From the NCBI RefSeq assembly GCF_024628865.1, contig NZ_CP102384.1:569001-633000 (forward strand): a DNA stretch of 64,000 nucleotides, in the 5' to 3' direction. Origin of the DNA: Sphingopyxis sp. DBS4 (GTDB taxonomy: Bacteria > Pseudomonadota > Alphaproteobacteria > Sphingomonadales > Sphingomonadaceae). The translations under genes were made by a program, and so were the position numbers. The stretch's first letter is position 1. The number at the start of each line of letters is the position of its first letter. Positions 51,670 to 59,457 of the stretch are shown piece after piece. The notes below the pieces were generated by a model. That model saw only the letters and a program-made list of their open reading frames with translations. It did no database searches and was not told where the DNA came from.

Positions 51670-53243
51670 AAACGCTTCGCCTGCTTGCCCTGCCGCTGCT
51701 GCTGTCCGCCGCCGCGCCCGTCTGGGCGGACCCGCCCGCCGACATCGGCGAAAGCGTCGAGGCGCTGCGGCAAAAGGTCGGCGCGCCCGGCGTGTCGATC
51801 GCGATCGTCGAGGACGGCAAGACCACACTGGCGCGCGGCTGGGGCGTCCGCAAGCTCGGCGAGAGCGCGCCGGTCGACGGCGAGACGATCTTCCAGACCG
51901 GATCGACCGGCAAGGCGATGACCGTCGCGGCGCTGGCGGTGCTCGTCGACGAGGGCAGGATCGCGTGGGACGATCCGGTCATCAAGCATATGCCCTGGTT
52001 CCGCATGTACGATCCGTGGGTCACGCGCGAGATGACGATCCGCGACCTGCTCGTCCATCGCAGCGGGCTGGGGCTGGGGCAGGGCGACCTGATGTTCGTG
52101 CCGCGCACCAACCTCACCCGCAAGCAGACCGCCGAGCATGTCGCTTTCCTCAAACCCCGGACGAGTTTCCGCTCGGCCTATGCCTATGACAATATCCTTT
52201 ACGCCGTCGCGGGGCAGCTCATCGAGGAGGTCACCGGCCAGACGTGGGAGGATTTCATTCGCGCGCGCGTGCTGCGCGCAGGCGGCATGAAGAATGCGAC
52301 GAGCGACAGCGAGGACCGCTTCCGCGTCACGAACCGGAGCTGGCCGCACGCGCGCCTGTCGGGCGTGCTGCGCGGAATCGGGCGGCAGCAGGTGCTCGAC
52401 GAACGCGACGAACTCGGCCGCAACGGCGCGCCCGCGGGCGGGCTTGCCTTGAGCGCCGAGGATATGGCGGCGTGGCTCAAGATCCAGCTCGCGCACGGTG
52501 CGCTTCCGGACGGCAAGCGATTGTTCAGCGAGGAGCAGGCAGCCGAGATGTGGGCGCCGGTGACGCCGATGCCGATCACCCCGCTGCCCGACGCGCTGAA
52601 ACCCGCGCAGCCGACGCAGCAGGCCTATGCGCTCGGCTGGCAGGTGCAGGATTATCGCGGCCACCGCATCATCCAGCACGGCGGCGGCGTCTTCGGATCG
52701 ATCACGCGCGTCGTCATGATCCCCGACAGGAATGTCGGCTTCGCGATCATGATGAACAGCGAGGACAGCGGCATGCTGCTCGGCCTCACTTACGAACTGC
52801 TCGACCATTATCTGGACCAGCCCGACTATGGCTGGACCACCAAGTGGGAGGATTGGTATCAGGCGCGGCTTGCGGGCGGGGTCGAGTTCCTCAAGCAGGC
52901 GAAGGCGTCGCCCGTCAAATCGGGGCCATCGCTGCCGCTTGCGGGCTATGCGGGGCGCTACCGCGATCCCTGGTACGGCGACGTGGTGATCGGGTCGGGC
53001 GCGAAGGGGCTGACGATTGATTTCACCTCGACGCCGCGGATGGCGGGGCGGCTCAAGCATTGGCAGTACGACAGCTTCGTCACCGATTTCGACGATCCGG
53101 CGATCGAACCCGCCTATGTGACCTTTGCGCTCGATGCCGAGGGCAAGGTGACCGGCGTGACGATGAAGGCGGTCAGCCAGATTGCCGATTTCAGCTGGGA
53201 TTATCAGGACCTCGACCTGAAGCCCGTGGAGGACAAGAAATGA
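51666..53243 (+). CDS. Secreted S12 serine hydrolase with C-terminal DUF3471-like domain
   Basis: 525 residues. Signal peptide (MKTLRLLALPLLLSAAAPVWA); S12 motifs Ser80-x-x-Lys83 (GSTGKAM), Tyr174-x-Asn176 (AYDNIL) and HGGG (QHGGGVFG). The last ~110 residues form a lipocalin-like DUF3471 domain (LAGYAGRYRDPWYGDVVI). Unlike the copy at 44045 it has no membrane anchor. Its ATG overlaps the transporter stop and its stop overlaps the dipeptidase ATG, so all are translated together. Likely a D-aminopeptidase or carboxypeptidase-type enzyme in the periplasm. Confidence 0.87.
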   Translation: MKTLRLLALPLLLSAAAPVWADPPADIGESVEALRQKVGAPGVSIAIVEDGKTTLARGWGVRKLGESAPVDGETIFQTGSTGKAMTVAALAVLVDEGRIAWDDPVIKHMPWFRMYDPWVTREMTIRDLLVHRSGLGLGQGDLMFVPRTNLTRKQTAEHVAFLKPRTSFRSAYAYDNILYAVAGQLIEEVTGQTWEDFIRARVLRAGGMKNATSDSEDRFRVTNRSWPHARLSGVLRGIGRQQVLDERDELGRNGAPAGGLALSAEDMAAWLKIQLAHGALPDGKRLFSEEQAAEMWAPVTPMPITPLPDALKPAQPTQQAYALGWQVQDYRGHRIIQHGGGVFGSITRVVMIPDRNVGFAIMMNSEDSGMLLGLTYELLDHYLDQPDYGWTTKWEDWYQARLAGGVEFLKQAKASPVKSGPSLPLAGYAGRYRDPWYGDVVIGSGAKGLTIDFTSTPRMAGRLKHWQYDSFVTDFDDPAIEPAYVTFALDAEGKVTGVTMKAVSQIADFSWDYQDLDLKPVEDKK

Positions 53244-54418
53244 AACGCATCGCCATTCTGCTCGCCGCGACCGCGCTCGCCGCCTGTTCGAGCGGCGGCG
53301 ACAAGCCGAAGCCGTCCGAAGCGCCGCTGCACAGCCGGATGCTCGTGCTTGACACCCACCTCGACACCCCGCTCCATTTCGAGCGCCAGGGCTGGAATTT
53401 CGCCGACCGCCACACCCTCGAGACTGACCTGTCGCAGCTCGACATCCCGCGGATGAAGGACGGCAATCTCGATGGCGGCTTCTTCGCCATCTACACCGAT
53501 CAGGGGCCGCTGACCGCCGAAGGCTATGCGGCGGCGCTCGCCCATGCCCGTAAGCGGTCGGATGCGATCGACAGGATGATCGCCGACAATAGCGGCGTGA
53601 TCGGCGCCGCGCGCACCGCCGACGATGCGCGACGGCTGAACAAGGAAGGCAAGCTCGTCGCCTTCAAGTCGATCGAGAACAGCTATCCGCTGGGCGAGGA
53701 CCTGTCGCTGCTCAAGGAGTTCTATGACAAGGGTGTGCGGCTCGCGGGGCCGGTGCACGGGGCGAACAACCAGTTCGCCGACAGCGCGACCGACAAGCCG
53801 CGCTGGAACGGGCTCAGCCCGCTCGGCAAGCAATGGGTCGCCGAGATGAACCGGCTCGGCATCGTCATCGACGCGAGCCATTCGTCGGACGCGACCTTCG
53901 ACCAGCTTCTCGCGCTGTCGAAATATCCGATCCTGCTTTCACATTCGAGCCTGCGCTCGGCGCACGACCATCCGCGCAACCTCGACGAAGGGCGGCTGAA
54001 GGCGCTTGCGGCGAAGGGCGGCGCGATGTGCATCTCGACCATCTATATGTCGGAAATGAACATGTCGCCGGCGCGCGCGAAGCTGTTCGCCGACTATGAG
54101 CGGATCGGCGAATTGAGCCCCGAAGCGCAGGCCGACCTCACCCGCCAATGGCGCCAACTCGACAAGACCGAGACGATGTGGGCGGCGGACTTCGAGGATT
54201 ATATGAAGATGGTACTGCGCGCGATCGAGGTCGGCGGCGTCGATCATATCTGCTTCGGCGCCGACTGGGACGGCGGCGGCGGCCTCAAGGGCATCGAGGA
54301 CATCACCGCGCTGCCCAAGGTCACCGAGCGGCTGAAGCAGGCGGGCTATTCGGACGCCGACATCGAGAAGATGTGGAGCGGCAACATCCTCCGCGTCCTC
54401 GCGGCGCAGGGGAAATAG
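53240..54418 (+). CDS. M19 membrane (renal-type) dipeptidase, lipoprotein
   Basis: 392 residues. The N-terminus MKRIAILLAATALAACSSGG is a lipoprotein signal with lipidation at Cys16. The M19 zinc ligands start with His40-x-Asp42 (VLDTHLDTP), then Glu in FKSIENSY and His in DASHSS and LLSHSS; GADWDGGGGLKG and YSDADIEKMWSGNILRV close the TIM barrel. M19 enzymes cleave dipeptides and accept a D-residue at the C-terminal side, which matches D-residue release for the DgcN-DgcA pair. Last gene of the operon (4-base overlap with the S12 gene). Confidence 0.92.
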   Translation: MKRIAILLAATALAACSSGGDKPKPSEAPLHSRMLVLDTHLDTPLHFERQGWNFADRHTLETDLSQLDIPRMKDGNLDGGFFAIYTDQGPLTAEGYAAALAHARKRSDAIDRMIADNSGVIGAARTADDARRLNKEGKLVAFKSIENSYPLGEDLSLLKEFYDKGVRLAGPVHGANNQFADSATDKPRWNGLSPLGKQWVAEMNRLGIVIDASHSSDATFDQLLALSKYPILLSHSSLRSAHDHPRNLDEGRLKALAAKGGAMCISTIYMSEMNMSPARAKLFADYERIGELSPEAQADLTRQWRQLDKTETMWAADFEDYMKMVLRAIEVGGVDHICFGADWDGGGGLKGIEDITALPKVTERLKQAGYSDADIEKMWSGNILRVLAAQGK

Positions 54419-54490
54419 ACGGCGCAAGCCCCTCTATTTTATGAGAAGGGCCGGCGCCCTCCGGGATCATGCGCCGCGCGCGCAAATTTG

Positions 54491-54576
54491 TGTGTCCCCG
54501 CGAAGGCGGGGACCCATCTCCGATCGGCTCAAACTGGCACCGGCCGGAGATGGGCTCCCGCCTTCGCGGGAGCACA
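54491..54576. repeat. Double-hairpin palindromic repeat, CCCGCGAAGGCGGG type
   Basis: Inverted repeat (54491-54522 with 54545-54576). The two arms differ at the inner stem positions in a matched way, so each arm keeps its own hairpin. It lies in the gap between the convergent dipeptidase and the minus-strand ACT-like gene. Confidence 0.88.
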
Positions 54577-54610
54577 GGGTCTGCTTTTAGTAGAAGGTCA
54601 TTCTCCGCCG

Positions 54611-54883
54611 TTATGCGGCAAGGCTCTCCATTCCGAAGGATGCGGCCGCCTCCTCTCCTCCGTCCAACCCGACCTCGACGACCGCGAACATCTCGCCCAG
54701 CTTGGCAGCGATGACGGCGGCGCGCGCGTCGTCGAGGCCGGCGACGGCCACCTCGATCTGAAGGAACCCGTTGCGCAACTCCATCCGCATCGCCGATGGC
54801 ACGATCGCGCGCTGCGCGAAGACCCCGGCGATGCGGGGCAGCGATTGCGGATCGGGAAGCGCGTCGATCCGGAACCGGTGCAT
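54611..54883 (-). CDS. Small ACT-like protein coupled to the Leu/Glu dehydrogenase gene
   Basis: 90 residues, one predicted alpha/beta domain. The alternation LPRIAGVFAQRAIVPSAMRMEL then a hydrophobic beta strand and DDARAAVIAAKLGEMFAVVEVGL resembles the ACT domain of IlvM/IlvH acetolactate synthase small subunits. Its ATG shares the A of the dehydrogenase stop (TGATG), which argues for a real, cotranslated gene. ACT domains bind amino acids, so it may regulate the dehydrogenase or sense its product. The similarity is weak; call it hypothetical if strict. Confidence 0.65.
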   Translation of the reverse strand: MHRFRIDALPDPQSLPRIAGVFAQRAIVPSAMRMELRNGFLQIEVAVAGLDDARAAVIAAKLGEMFAVVEVGLDGGEEAAASFGMESLAA

Positions 54884-55935
54884 CAGGCCGCGACCCGCTC
54901 GGCGCCTGCGATCACCTCTTCGGCCATTTCATCGGCGACCGCCGCAGGCGAGCGACCCTCACGCGCGGCGCGGTCGAGCAAGGTGGCGACGCGCGGCGCG
55001 ATCGCGGCCACGCGGGCTTCGACGTCGCTTTCGTCCTCGCCCAGATATTCGGCCGATACGCTGATGATCCCGCCCGCGTTGACGACATAGTCGGGCGCAT
55101 AGGCGATGCCGCGGTCGCGGAGCATGTCGGCGACCTCGGGCGCGGCGAGCTGGTTGTTCGCCGCGCCGCAGACGAGCTTCGCCCTCATCGTGCGGACGCT
55201 GTCGCGATTGAGCACGCCGCCGAGCGCGCAGGGCGCGAAGATTTCCGCCTGCACCGACGCGATCGCATCGACGTCGACGACCTTGGCGCCCAGGATCGCG
55301 GCGAGCCGGTCGCGGCGCGCCGGGTTCGGATCGGCGATCACCAGCCGCGCCCCGGCATCAGACAGGCGGCGGCAAAGGTCGGCGCCGACATTCCCCGTTC
55401 CCTGCACCGCGACGGTGAGCCCGGCGAGGTCGGTGTCGAGCGCGAAGCGCGCCGCGGCGCGCATCGATTCGAAGACTCCGCGCGCGGTCCACGGCGACGG
55501 ATCGCCTCCGGCGCGGCCGGCGGCGGGCGGGAGGCCCGCGACGTGGCGCGTCGTGCCGGCGACCTCCTGCATGTCGGAGACCGAGGTTCCGACATCTTCG
55601 GCGGTCACATAGAGGCCGCCGAGCTGCTCGACCGCGCGGCCGAAGGCGCGGAACAGCTTGGCGCGGTCGAAATCGCCCGCGGGTTTGCGCAGCACCGCCT
55701 TGGCGCCGCCCAGCGGCAGGCCGGCGAGCGCATTCTTGTAGCTCATGCCCTCGGCGAGGCGCAGCGCGTCGGCGAGCGCTTCGTCGATACCGGCATAGGT
55801 CCAGAAGCGGCAGCCGCCGGCGCCGGGACCGAGCGTCGTCGAATGGATCGCGATCACGCCGTCGAGTCCGCTCTCGGCATCGTGCAGGCGGACGCATTCG
55901 ACCGGCGGGGTCAGGCGGGCGGGGCGGGCAACCAT
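54883..55935 (-). CDS. Glu/Leu/Phe/Val dehydrogenase, leucine dehydrogenase-like
   Basis: 350 residues; AAAGGAGAG precedes the ATG. Substrate domain: IAIHSTTLGPGAGGCRFW, GMSYKNALAGLPLGGAKAVL (catalytic Lys), YVTAEDVGTS. NAD domain: VAVQGTGNVGADLCRRL and IFAPCALGGVLN, AANNQLA. The pattern fits leucine/valine-type amino acid dehydrogenases that oxidatively deaminate branched-chain amino acids. Divergent from an Lrp gene at 56060, the probable regulator, and coupled to a small ACT-like protein. Confidence 0.9.
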   Translation of the reverse strand: MVARPARLTPPVECVRLHDAESGLDGVIAIHSTTLGPGAGGCRFWTYAGIDEALADALRLAEGMSYKNALAGLPLGGAKAVLRKPAGDFDRAKLFRAFGRAVEQLGGLYVTAEDVGTSVSDMQEVAGTTRHVAGLPPAAGRAGGDPSPWTARGVFESMRAAARFALDTDLAGLTVAVQGTGNVGADLCRRLSDAGARLVIADPNPARRDRLAAILGAKVVDVDAIASVQAEIFAPCALGGVLNRDSVRTMRAKLVCGAANNQLAAPEVADMLRDRGIAYAPDYVVNAGGIISVSAEYLGEDESDVEARVAAIAPRVATLLDRAAREGRSPAAVADEMAEEVIAGAERVAA

Positions 55936-56026
55936 GATTCTCTCCTTTGATGAGGCGCGGAAGATGGCACGGGCGGCGCGGGCAATCTCGGTCGCTTTTC
56001 GGCACGGAACGGCAAGATGTGGGATG

Positions 56027-56060
56027 TTTATTCCCCGATATTTGCCCTATGGGAAATAAA
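56027..56060. promoter_or_regulatory. Near-palindromic Lrp operator candidate
   Basis: TTTATTCCCC (56027-56036) and GGGAAATAAA (56051-56060) form an inverted repeat, 9 of 10 positions, ending at the A of the Lrp start codon and facing the dehydrogenase promoter. Confidence 0.5.
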
Positions 56061-56521
56061 TGACCGACCTTGATCCGTTCGAGATAAAAATCCTCCGCGA
56101 GATGCAGCGCGACGCGAGTCAGACGACTGCCGAGATCGCCGAGCGCGTCGGCCTGTCGGTGTCGCCCTGCTGGCGCCGCATCGACCGGCTCGAGCGCGAG
56201 GGCTTCATCCGCAAGCGCGTCGCGCTGATCGACCGGCGCCGTGTCGGGCTCAACGCGCATGTCTTTGCGCAGGTGAAGCTTAACGCCCACGGCCGCGCCA
56301 ATCTCGATGAATTCAGCGCGGCGATCCGCGGCTTTCCCGAAGTGCTCGACGCCTATGTCCTGATGGGCACGACCGATTTCATGTTGCGCATCGTCGCGAA
56401 GGACATCGACGCCTATGAGCGGTTCTTCTTCGACCAGCTCAGCAAATTACCGGGCATTCAGGAGATCAACTCGACTGTTGCGCTGTCTGAAATCAAGGCG
56501 ACGACCGAATTGCCGCTATAG
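56060..56521 (+). CDS. Lrp/AsnC-family transcriptional regulator
   Basis: 153 residues: LDPFEIKILREMQRDASQTTAEIAERVGLSV HTH region (split by the usual turn) followed by SPCWRRIDRLEREGFI, and a C-terminal RAM domain (VLDAYVLMGTTDFMLRIVAKDIDAYERF, EINSTVALSEIK). Typical regulator of a divergent amino acid dehydrogenase; autoregulation is suggested by the palindrome abutting the start codon. Confidence 0.92.
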   Translation: MTDLDPFEIKILREMQRDASQTTAEIAERVGLSVSPCWRRIDRLEREGFIRKRVALIDRRRVGLNAHVFAQVKLNAHGRANLDEFSAAIRGFPEVLDAYVLMGTTDFMLRIVAKDIDAYERFFFDQLSKLPGIQEINSTVALSEIKATTELPL

Positions 56522-56524
56522 GGG

Positions 56525-57196
56525 CTAGCCCGCCCGCGCGAACCAGATGACGTGCCGCGCCCCCTTGCCGCCCGCGCGGGCGCGGACGCTGACCTCTTCG
56601 ACCCGAAAGCCCGCCGCCGCGAGGCGCTTCGTGAAGCGTGCGTCGGGGGCAGCCGACCAGATCGCCAACAGCCCGCCGGGCCGCAGCGCCGCCTTTGCTT
56701 TCGTGAGGCCCGCGGGCGAATAGAGGCGGTCGTTTGCGGGGTGCGTCAGTCCGTCGGGGCCGTTGTCGACATCGAGCAGGATCGCGTCGTAGCGGCCGGA
56801 CGCCGCCGCGATCACGGCGCCGACGTCCTCGATAACCAGTTCGACGCGCGGATCGTCGAGGCATCCCGCCGCCAGATCCGCCATCGGCCCGCGCGCCCAG
56901 TTAATGATTGCGGGTACCAGTTCGGCGACGGTGACCTGCGCTTTCGGTCCCAGCGCCACCAGCGCCGCGCGCAGCGTGAACCCCATGCCATAGCCGCCGA
57001 TCAGCAGATGCGCGGCGTCGGGACCCTGCAGCCGCTCGCAGCTCATCACCGCGAGCGCTTCCTCCGAACCGCTCATCCGGCTGTTCATCAGCTCGTTGCC
57101 GCCGATCGCGATGATATGGTCGCCGCCGCGCCGGAACAGGCGCAGCGTTTCGCCGCCCGGGATCGCGGCGGTGTCGATCAGCTCGCGGATTTTCAC
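56525..57196 (-). CDS. Spermidine synthase-like SAM-binding protein
   Basis: 223 residues starting at GTG 57196. The fold is a class I methyltransferase/spermidine synthase core: HLLIGGYGMGFTLRAAL (nucleotide site), VTVAELVPAIINWA, VELVIEDVGAVI, YDAILLDVDNGPDGL. The N-terminal beta domain is short. True SpeE would need the conserved aspartates of the amine site; only part is visible (LLDVDNGPD). It lies 7 bases after the astB stop on the same strand, so it is expressed with the arginine catabolic genes; a polyamine link is tempting but unproven. Confidence 0.75.
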   Translation of the reverse strand: MKIRELIDTAAIPGGETLRLFRRGGDHIIAIGGNELMNSRMSGSEEALAVMSCERLQGPDAAHLLIGGYGMGFTLRAALVALGPKAQVTVAELVPAIINWARGPMADLAAGCLDDPRVELVIEDVGAVIAAASGRYDAILLDVDNGPDGLTHPANDRLYSPAGLTKAKAALRPGGLLAIWSAAPDARFTKRLAAAGFRVEEVSVRARAGGKGARHVIWFARAG

Positions 57197-57203
57197 CCGG
57201 CGG

Positions 57204-58454
57204 TCAGTTCAATTCGCCAAGGCCGAGTGCATCGAGCAGCGCCGCGCGCGCCTGCCGCACTTCGGCGACGAGCGCGGCCGATGCGAGATCGCCGGGCGCG
57301 ATCGCCTCGGGCCAATACTTCGCCACCACCTCGGCGATGCGATCGAGCTTGGCCGTGTCGGCGAGGAAGCGCGGATCGACGCGCGCCGGATCGGCGACGA
57401 CGCGCAGGCGCAGGCAAGCGGGGCCGCCGCCGTTCGCCATCGACTGGCGGACATCGACCGGCAGCAGGCGGCGGATCGGCCCGTTGCCCGCGACATGCGC
57501 TTCCAGCCAGTCCCAGACCGGTCTGGTCTCGCGCGCCTCGGTCGGCAGCACCAGCCCCATCCCGCCGTCGCCGGGCAGGCTGACGAGCTGCGCGTTGAAC
57601 AGATAGGATTTGATCGCCTCGGGCAGGCTGACCGCGTTCGCGGGCACCTCGACGATCTCGACCTCGGGAAAGGCGGCGCGGATTTGCGCATGCGCGCCTT
57701 CGCGGTCTTCGAACGCGGTCTCGTGCGTGAACAGCACCCGCTCGTTCGCCACTGCGACCACGTCATTGTGGAACGCGCCGCCCTGAATCGCGGTATCCGA
57801 TTGGCGGATGAAGAGCGTGCGGGCGGGATCGAGCCGATGCTTGCGTGCGATCGCCTTCGATGCGTCGAGATGCTGCCGCGCCGGGAAGCGACCGCCGCCG
57901 ACGCCATAGACGAAAATCTCGACCCCCGGCGACCCGTGCCCGTCGCACAGCCGCATATGGTTCGCCGCACCCTCGTCGCCGAACGGCGCGGGGACGGGGC
58001 CGTGGACGACGAACGCCGGATCGGCGAAGGCGAGGCGAAGCTGCGCGAGCGTCCCCGGCCATTCGTGGCTGCGATGCGGCATGGTGACGAGGTTGGCGAC
58101 GGTCAGATGGCATTTGCCGTCCGCGCTGTCCGGACCGGGGGAGACGGTCGCGGCGTTCGCCGCCCACATCGACGAAGCCGACCAGGCCTGCGCGCGCAGA
58201 TGCGCTTCCGCCCCGTCCAGCGTCGTACCGAGCGTTTCGAGCCACGGCGCGTCGGGACGATCCAGCGGCATGAAGAAGCCCTGGGGCAGGCCGAGCGCGA
58301 TATTGTGGCGCATCTTCTCGATGCCCTGCAGCGCCGCTGCGCGCGGTTGCGACACGTCGCCGGCGTTGCTTGCGGAGGCGATATTGCCGCGGCTGAGGCC
58401 GGCATAATTATGGGTCGGGCCGATGATCCCGTCGAAATTGATTTCGGTGGGCAT
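57204..58454 (-). CDS. astB: N-succinylarginine dihydrolase
   Basis: 416 residues, a normal length for AstB. MPTEINFDGIIGPTHNYAGLS at the start (ATG 58454), QGGAFHNDVVAVANE with the catalytic His, and NGGGPACLRLRVV with the catalytic Cys near the C-terminus. Converts N2-succinylarginine to N2-succinylornithine, CO2 and two NH3. The ATG is one base after the astA stop. Part of the order M20 hydrolase - astA - astB. Confidence 0.95.
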   Translation of the reverse strand: MPTEINFDGIIGPTHNYAGLSRGNIASASNAGDVSQPRAAALQGIEKMRHNIALGLPQGFFMPLDRPDAPWLETLGTTLDGAEAHLRAQAWSASSMWAANAATVSPGPDSADGKCHLTVANLVTMPHRSHEWPGTLAQLRLAFADPAFVVHGPVPAPFGDEGAANHMRLCDGHGSPGVEIFVYGVGGGRFPARQHLDASKAIARKHRLDPARTLFIRQSDTAIQGGAFHNDVVAVANERVLFTHETAFEDREGAHAQIRAAFPEVEIVEVPANAVSLPEAIKSYLFNAQLVSLPGDGGMGLVLPTEARETRPVWDWLEAHVAGNGPIRRLLPVDVRQSMANGGGPACLRLRVVADPARVDPRFLADTAKLDRIAEVVAKYWPEAIAPGDLASAALVAEVRQARAALLDALGLGELN

Positions 58455-58455
58455 G

Positions 58456-59457
58456 TCAGCGCCCGATCCAGCTGATCTCGTCACCCACGCTGACACCCAA
58501 TATCCGCGCCGCTTCGGCGTCGATCGTGCCGTCGGCGCCCATGCGTCCGAAACAGCAGCGGAAATCGGCGAGGCGCCCGGTGGCGATCAGCGCGTCTGCG
58601 CCACCATCGCCGATCGCCGCCACCGCGACATGCTTCGCATCGCGGATGCTCGCGACCTGGTCGGTGCGCGCGGTCATCGTCGGGCCGCCGTCGAAGATGT
58701 CGATATAATTTTCGAAGGCGAAGCCCTCATTCTCCAGCATCCGCATTGCGGCGCGGCCTGTGGGATGGGGGACGCCGATCACCGCGCGTGCGGTTTCGGG
58801 CAGCATCGCGATATAGACTGGGTGCTTGGGCATCAGGTCGGCGATGAACTGGTTGCCGTGGACCGCGTTGAACTGGTCGGCCTCCTGGAAGTTCATCCCG
58901 AAGAATTTGCCCGCGACCCCGTCCCAGAAGGGCGAGCCGCCCGCCTCGTCGATCACGCCGCGCAGCTCGGCGAGGATGCGGTCGGCGAAGCGCGCACGGT
59001 GGCGCGCGATGAACAGATAGCGCGAGCGCGCGAGCAGCAGGCCGAGCCCGCCGGCGCGTGCCGCGGGGTGAAGGAACAGCCCGCCGACCTCGCTCGCGCC
59101 GTTAAGATCGTTGCTGAGCATCAGCACCTGCGCGTGGAAGGTGCGGTCGAGCTGCTCGCTATGCTTGCTGTCGGTGCCGATGCGATAGGAGTAGAAGGGC
59201 CAGCGCTGGCCGACCTGCCCGAAGATCTGGCAGGTGCCGCGCACTTCGCCGCTGTCCATGTCCTCAAGCACCATCAGATAGAGGTCGTCGCCCGGCTGAT
59301 CCTTGTCCGATGCGAAACCGGCCTCGGCGCGTTCGAGCTTGGCGCGCAGCGCCTGGCGGTCGGGGGGCAGGTTGGTGAAGCCGCCGCCGGTCAGCTTCGC
59401 CATTTCGTAAATGCTCTGGAGATCGCCCGGTTTGGCCGCCCGGATCACATAGGTCAC
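58456..59457 (-). CDS. astA: Arginine N-succinyltransferase
   Basis: 333 residues, GTG start at 59457 overlapping the stop of the M20 gene. AstA features: MAKLTGGGFTNLPPDR, GTCQIFGQVGQRWPFYSYRI, SEVGGLFLHPAARAGGLG, FWDGVAGKFFGMNFQEAD, LENEGFAFENYIDIFDGGPTM. First committed step of the AST pathway: L-arginine plus succinyl-CoA to N2-succinylarginine. Single-subunit form. Confidence 0.95.
   Translation of the reverse strand: MTYVIRAAKPGDLQSIYEMAKLTGGGFTNLPPDRQALRAKLERAEAGFASDKDQPGDDLYLMVLEDMDSGEVRGTCQIFGQVGQRWPFYSYRIGTDSKHSEQLDRTFHAQVLMLSNDLNGASEVGGLFLHPAARAGGLGLLLARSRYLFIARHRARFADRILAELRGVIDEAGGSPFWDGVAGKFFGMNFQEADQFNAVHGNQFIADLMPKHPVYIAMLPETARAVIGVPHPTGRAAMRMLENEGFAFENYIDIFDGGPTMTARTDQVASIRDAKHVAVAAIGDGGADALIATGRLADFRCCFGRMGADGTIDAEAARILGVSVGDEISWIGR

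Noticed and set aside
50239..51828. 529-codon minus-strand frame across the DgcN and YkvI genes
   Set aside because: Composition artefact of GC-rich coding DNA; the plus strand encodes conserved membrane and P-loop proteins with overlapping starts and stops.
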